Of a stretch of DNA of 64,000 nt, positions 60,263 through 64,000 are shown in pieces. The notes beneath the pieces are model-generated. The model ran no database searches, had not been told where the DNA came from, and saw only the letters and a program-made list of their open reading frames with translations. The position numbers and the translations under genes were made by a program. Source of the stretch: Oscillospiraceae bacterium (GTDB lineage Bacteria > Bacillota > Clostridia > Oscillospirales > Oscillospiraceae); NCBI GenBank assembly GCA_017416245.1, contig JAFQCX010000021.1, positions 1 to 64,000 of the forward strand, in the 5' to 3' direction. Position 1 is the stretch's first letter. Each line of letters opens with the position of its first letter.

Positions 60263-61061
60263 ATGCTGCTACCAGCTCTTTTTCTTTATTGATTCCTCTT
60301 GCGATCCTCCGCAGCAGCAGGCAGATCAAAAATGCGCCCAAAATTACTGCAGGAATATACAAAACCGTACCCACATACCAGCCGCACAGCTCTGAGATTT
60401 GCTTGATGATGATCAGCGGAGATCGGGTAGGCCCAATGTAGAAGTTATTGACCTCCCCGCCGGATACCCGTCGCAACGCTAAATTTAGCGCAAAAGCGAT
60501 CAGGCAAAGTGCGCCAAACAGCTTGGTGGACAGAACAAAGTCCGCTTTGCTCACCCCTCCCCGCCCGGAGAGGAACAGGTAGATCCCGATAAAGATCAAG
60601 CTCATATGCCAGGTAAAGGCGTGGAGCGTCAGCGTCCAGTATTCCAGAACGATGCCGGAGGGTTCAATAAACGCCATAGCTCCTCCCAGCAGATTGTAGG
60701 TCATCATAAAGCAATACATTGCCTGCTGCAATTTCCCCTTTTTCAGCCACGGCGCGATCAGGCACAAATACATAGGCACACTGCACAGCTGGAAAGGAAA
60801 GATCCACCAGGCATACGTATGATCCATTATATAATAAGTATGAAACAGCTGTTTATAAGCTTCGCAGATCACCAAAAAAACGCCAACTGCAGTGAGAAAA
60901 ATTCTGTTTCCTTTATCACTCAGATTCCGCAGAAACCACGCCAGCAGGATCGCTACCGCCAAACCCACAAAGGTATATGTGAGATGGAACGTTCCGTATG
61001 GCGCAGGCTTTTCCATTGCCCACGCGGTGGCATGCATAAACGCATCAATGTAAGAAACCAT
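60261..61061 (-). CDS. YwaF/TMEM164-like integral membrane protein
   Basis: A 266-residue protein with six or seven membrane segments. The motifs FHLTYT near 25 and WWIFPFQLCSVPMY near 85-98 and the central WTLTLHAFTWHMSLI match the YwaF family. Function unknown; relatives are acyltransferase-like. Confidence 0.75.
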   Translation of the reverse strand: MVSYIDAFMHATAWAMEKPAPYGTFHLTYTFVGLAVAILLAWFLRNLSDKGNRIFLTAVGVFLVICEAYKQLFHTYYIMDHTYAWWIFPFQLCSVPMYLCLIAPWLKKGKLQQAMYCFMMTYNLLGGAMAFIEPSGIVLEYWTLTLHAFTWHMSLIFIGIYLFLSGRGGVSKADFVLSTKLFGALCLIAFALNLALRRVSGGEVNNFYIGPTRSPLIIIKQISELCGWYVGTVLYIPAVILGAFLICLLLRRIARGINKEKELVAA

Positions 61062-61135
61062 AGCAGCTCTCCTTACCTTGTGATGGATTCATTCTACCAT
61101 ATTCGACATATTTTGACAACCTGTTTGTGCAAAGA

Positions 61136-61162
61136 GGGGACGGTAGCTTTTCTACCGTCCCC
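61136..61162. terminator. hairpin after mreB
   Basis: A perfect 11-bp stem GGGGACGGTAG/CTACCGTCCCC with a weak T tract on the minus strand; similar in core to the interspersed GGGACGG repeats. Confidence 0.6.
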
Positions 61163-61176
61163 ATAGTAATCGTTTG

Positions 61177-62214
61177 TTAATCCCGCATCAAACGCTTCCG
61201 CGCCAGATTGATGGGGCCTTCCTTCATTTTGGATATCCAGGAAAGGCTCTTTCCGCAGCCGCAGGCCACGCAGGAGGCGGGGTCATCTGCCACAGTGCAA
61301 GGGATTCCAATGCGATTCTGCAGCAGCACATCCATACCCCACAGCTGGCTGCCGCCACCGGTCAGCACAATGCCGGTATCCGCAATATCGCCCACCAGCT
61401 CAGGCGGGGTTTCCTCCAGCACAGAGAGTACCTCGTCAGCAATACGCAATGCGGATTTTTGCAGCAGAGGGGTAATGTCCTCCTCGCTGATGGCCACATC
61501 TCTGGGCATACCCGACTTGGCATCCTTGCCCTTCACCTGCATAATTGCGTTGTTGTTTCTTGGCACAACAGCGCCAAGCTGGATCTTAATATCCTCCGCT
61601 GTAGACGGTCCGATGATCACGTGGAATTTACCGCGAATATAGCGGGCGATCAGCTCGTCAAAATGGTTGCCTGCCAGCTTGATGGAGGAGGATTTTGCCA
61701 CGCCGTTCATCGTCAGCACGGCGATATCGGTAGTACCGCCGCCGATATCCACCACCAGGTGACCCTTGGGGCTGCTGATGTCCAATCCTGCGCCCAAGGC
61801 GGCAGCCAAGGGCTCTTCAATTAAGTATACACGGCGGGCGCCTGCCTCGATGGCTGCGTTGATCACCGCCCGCTCGTCCATCTGGGTGACACCGCTGGGC
61901 ACGCTCACAACCACTCTGGGCTTAGGCGCAAACAATCCGCTGTCGCCTGCGCTCTGGAAGAACTTTTGGAGCATTTGCACCGTCATTTCGTGGTCTGCCA
62001 CCACACCGTCCTTCAGCGGGTGCATTGCCACCACGTTTCCGGGGGTGCGTCCCAGCATATTGCGGGCAGCAGCGCCCACCTGCAGGACCTTGCCTGCATT
62101 CTTATCCATAGCCACCACAGAGGGCTCCCGGATGGTAATGCCTGCATCGGCCTTATAGATCAGCACATTGGATGTTCCCAGGTCCACGCCCAGGTCATGA
62201 GAAAAAAATCGCAT
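61177..62214 (-). CDS. mreB: MreB/Mbl rod-shape actin
   Basis: A 345-residue actin-like protein with ATP-site motifs DLGTSN (10-15), VDIGGGTTDIAV (about 155-166) and VLTGGGSQLWGMD (about 280-292). It organises cell-wall synthesis. The absence of mreCD nearby suggests an Mbl- or MreBH-type paralog. The ATG at 62214 has AGGTGA 6 bases upstream; an ATG two codons earlier is possible. Confidence 0.9.
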   Translation of the reverse strand: MRFFSHDLGVDLGTSNVLIYKADAGITIREPSVVAMDKNAGKVLQVGAAARNMLGRTPGNVVAMHPLKDGVVADHEMTVQMLQKFFQSAGDSGLFAPKPRVVVSVPSGVTQMDERAVINAAIEAGARRVYLIEEPLAAALGAGLDISSPKGHLVVDIGGGTTDIAVLTMNGVAKSSSIKLAGNHFDELIARYIRGKFHVIIGPSTAEDIKIQLGAVVPRNNNAIMQVKGKDAKSGMPRDVAISEEDITPLLQKSALRIADEVLSVLEETPPELVGDIADTGIVLTGGGSQLWGMDVLLQNRIGIPCTVADDPASCVACGCGKSLSWISKMKEGPINLARKRLMRD

Positions 62215-62231
62215 AATCATTCACCTACATT

Positions 62232-62885
62232 TTATTTGGTATTGTATTCACTAACTGCCAGCGTGGCGCAAAACACTTCCTTTGCCCCCGCGGTCAGCAA
62301 CACTCTTGCACACTCCGAGGCAGTCGCGCCGGTGGTAAGTACGTCATCCAGCAGCAGTACCCGCTTGCCGCGTACTGTATCTGCATCCACGCAGCGATAG
62401 GCGCCCAGCACATTGGCCCGGCGGCGCGCCACATCCTGAATGCCGGATTGGGGCGGTGTGTTGCGGATCTTCCGCAGTGCCCTTGCTACAGGAAGGTTCA
62501 ATTCCTTCTCCAGCACATCTGCCAAAATGGCGACCTGATCGTAGCCACGCTTCATTTTACGCAGAAAGGCAACGGGCACAAAGGCAATAACATCAAAATC
62601 GTCCTTACCCTCTTTATGCAGCTTCATAGCAAGCACACGGCCATAGGCCTGTGCATAGCTGCGGTGTCTGCCAAACTTATATCGCAGAATACTTTTCCGT
62701 ACTATATCCTTATAATACCACACAGAAGTCCATCCTGCAAGAAAAGAAAGTTTCAATGTGGATTTTGGGGATTCCGGCGCTGTTTCCCGGCATTGATGGC
62801 AAAAATCCGTTTCCTCTTTGGTGAGCAAGCGCTTGCACAGAACGCATTTGGGTGGGAACAGAAGTCTTAGAATTCTTTGTACCAC
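62232..62885 (-). CDS. comF: ComF-family phosphoribosyltransferase-like protein
   Basis: A 217-residue protein. Zinc cysteines Cys14, Cys17, Cys29, Cys32, then a PRTase domain ending in VLLLDDVLTTGATASECARV (the PRPP loop). ComF acts in DNA uptake and recombination. Located next to a RecD2 helicase. Confidence 0.88.
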   Translation of the reverse strand: MVQRILRLLFPPKCVLCKRLLTKEETDFCHQCRETAPESPKSTLKLSFLAGWTSVWYYKDIVRKSILRYKFGRHRSYAQAYGRVLAMKLHKEGKDDFDVIAFVPVAFLRKMKRGYDQVAILADVLEKELNLPVARALRKIRNTPPQSGIQDVARRRANVLGAYRCVDADTVRGKRVLLLDDVLTTGATASECARVLLTAGAKEVFCATLAVSEYNTK

Positions 62886-62887
62886 GT

Positions 62888-64000
62888 TCAGACCTCACGA
62901 TTCTGCAGCCGCAGCTTTAAGCCTGTGTACCGGCTGCCTGACTTGGCGTTTTGGGTCATTGTGTGAACGGTTTCCTCTCTGCCCGCGATCACCAGCAGCT
63001 CTCTTGCCCGGGTAATGGCGGTATAGAGAATACGCCTGCTCAACAGAAATGCCGATGCATTCCACGCAGAAAGGATCACCGCCCGGTACTCACTGCCCTG
63101 GGCCTTATGCACGGTTATGGCATAGGCCAGCTCCAGCTCATTCAGCTGGGTAAAATCGTAGTCGGCAAGTTTGTCGTCAAACAGAACGGTCAACACTTCC
63201 ATTTGGGTGTCTATGCTCTGAATAATGCCCACATCGCCGTTAAACACCCCTGCGCCGACGGCGCTGCCGTCCGGCTTTTTCCACAGCAGGTCATAGTTAT
63301 TCTTGATCTGCATCACCCTGTCGCCCACCCGGAACACTGTGTCGCCAAAGGCCTTTTCCGGCTTATGGGGCGCGGAGGGATTCAGCCCCGCCTGCAGCAT
63401 TTTGTTCAGCGCCACTGTGCCGGCAGGGCCCTTTTTCGTGGGGCAAAGCACCTGTATCTGGTCGGAGGGGATCCCCATATTCTGGGGCAGACGGGTGGTG
63501 CACAGGCCCACGATGGTTTGGGCGACCCCGTCCTCTGATCTGCCTGGCAGAAAGAAAAAGTCGTTTTTCACATTCTTCAGTTCCGGCATTTCTCCCTCAT
63601 TTACCCGGTGAGCATTCATAACGATCAGACTCTCCTGGGCTTGCCTGAAAATCTCCGTCAGGCGCACCGCCGGAAGCATTCTGCTGCGGAGCATATCCCG
63701 GAAGGGAAAGCCCGGCCCCACAGGGGGAAGCTGATCAGGATCTCCCACCAAAATCAGCCTTGCCCGCTGGGGGACAGCCTGCAACAGGCTGCCAAGCAAT
63801 TGCACATCCACCATAGACATCTCGTCTACAATGATGGCGTCGGCCTTTATTGGGTCGGCTTCATCCTTGGCAAAGAACAGCTTGCCTGTATGGGGGTCAA
63901 TGCCTGCGCCCAGCAATCTGTGAATTGTGGAGGCATCATACCCTGTGACCTCTGTGAGCCGCTTGGCGGCCCGGCCGGTAGGGGCGCACAGAACGCACTT
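62888..64000 (-). CDS. recD2: RecD2-type DNA helicase, 5' end outside window
   Basis: A 3' portion, open at the right border. Visible: APTGRAAKRL (motif Ia), Walker B IIVDEMSMVD, motif III GDPDQLPPVG, and the C-terminal motifs LAYAITVHKAQGSEY and YTAITRARELL. The Walker A and N-terminal OB part should lie beyond 64000. 5'-3' helicase of superfamily 1B. Apparent ATG or TTG starts within the window are not the real start. Confidence 0.92.
   Translation of the reverse strand, partial: KCVLCAPTGRAAKRLTEVTGYDASTIHRLLGAGIDPHTGKLFFAKDEADPIKADAIIVDEMSMVDVQLLGSLLQAVPQRARLILVGDPDQLPPVGPGFPFRDMLRSRMLPAVRLTEIFRQAQESLIVMNAHRVNEGEMPELKNVKNDFFFLPGRSEDGVAQTIVGLCTTRLPQNMGIPSDQIQVLCPTKKGPAGTVALNKMLQAGLNPSAPHKPEKAFGDTVFRVGDRVMQIKNNYDLLWKKPDGSAVGAGVFNGDVGIIQSIDTQMEVLTVLFDDKLADYDFTQLNELELAYAITVHKAQGSEYRAVILSAWNASAFLLSRRILYTAITRARELLVIAGREETVHTMTQNAKSGSRYTGLKLRLQNREV

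Overview
The window comes from a Gram-positive gut Clostridia genome, most likely Oscillospiraceae/Ruminococcaceae-like. The evidence is strong GGAGG ribosome sites, TTGACA/TATAAT promoters, Spo0A-type domains, a CotH/VTC/DUF4956 cluster, a corrinoid-activating ASKHA ferredoxin, and short interspersed palindromic repeats of the kind I associate with this group. All family names are recognised by eye from sequence; no database was searched.

Layout. (1) 1-2236: chromosomal or older mobile DNA with a sialidase-like BNR protein between two copies of a tRNA-fMet 3'-end sequence. (2) 2237-41204: a temperate prophage of about 39 kb inserted in the 3' end of the initiator tRNA gene (41182-41257, minus). 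The core duplication is 22 bp (2237-2258 and 41183-41204). Inside each end, about 100 bp from the core, lies an identical 22-bp direct repeat that looks like integrase arm sites. (3) 41258-42501: a small hydrophobic peptide and an HTH repressor plus ImmA/IrrE peptidase, paralogous to prophage regulators but outside attR. (4) 42580-64000: ordinary chromosome. It holds a GH106-like glycosidase, DUF3786 plus ASKHA ferredoxin, a Gfo/Idh/MocA oxidoreductase, adenosine deaminase, CotH-VTC-DUF4956, a sugar-acid operon (LarA-like racemase, PHP phosphoesterase, 6-phosphogluconate dehydrogenase, PfkB kinase), a YwaF-like membrane protein, MreB, ComF and the 3' part of a RecD2-type helicase.

Prophage organisation. 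Lysis, structural and replication genes are all on the minus strand. Reading from high to low coordinates: Cro-like regulator, excisionase-like HTH, early genes (PcfK/PcfJ-like pair, DUF3102, ASCH, zinc-ribbon paralogs, replication-terminator-like, HUH Rep-like), an ArpU-like candidate late regulator, small and large terminase, portal, scaffold, P22-type coat, fibre genes, connector, beta-propeller nozzle, a coiled-coil virion protein, a 2,482-residue polyvalent protein, endolysin and holin. There is no tape-measure, sheath or tube gene, so I infer a short-tailed (podovirus-like) virion. The plus strand carries the CI-like repressor, two small membrane proteins, a second HTH and the integrase. 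The CI/Cro intergenic region contains two divergent promoters and three related operator sites.

Most interesting: at the attL end sits a cargo module made of a free-standing Spo0A C-terminal DNA-binding protein, a DUF4367 membrane protein and a secreted protein in one overlapping operon, convergent with a degenerate stand-alone receiver domain. It looks like a split, re-purposed Spo0A system carried by a phage. The other notable points are the giant polyvalent protein (HExxH zincin plus ADP-ribosyltransferase-like domain), the tandem tRNA-fMet att sites with covarying hairpins, a Cas2-fold-like gene with its own promoter, and the paralogous repressor-ImmA pair just outside the prophage.
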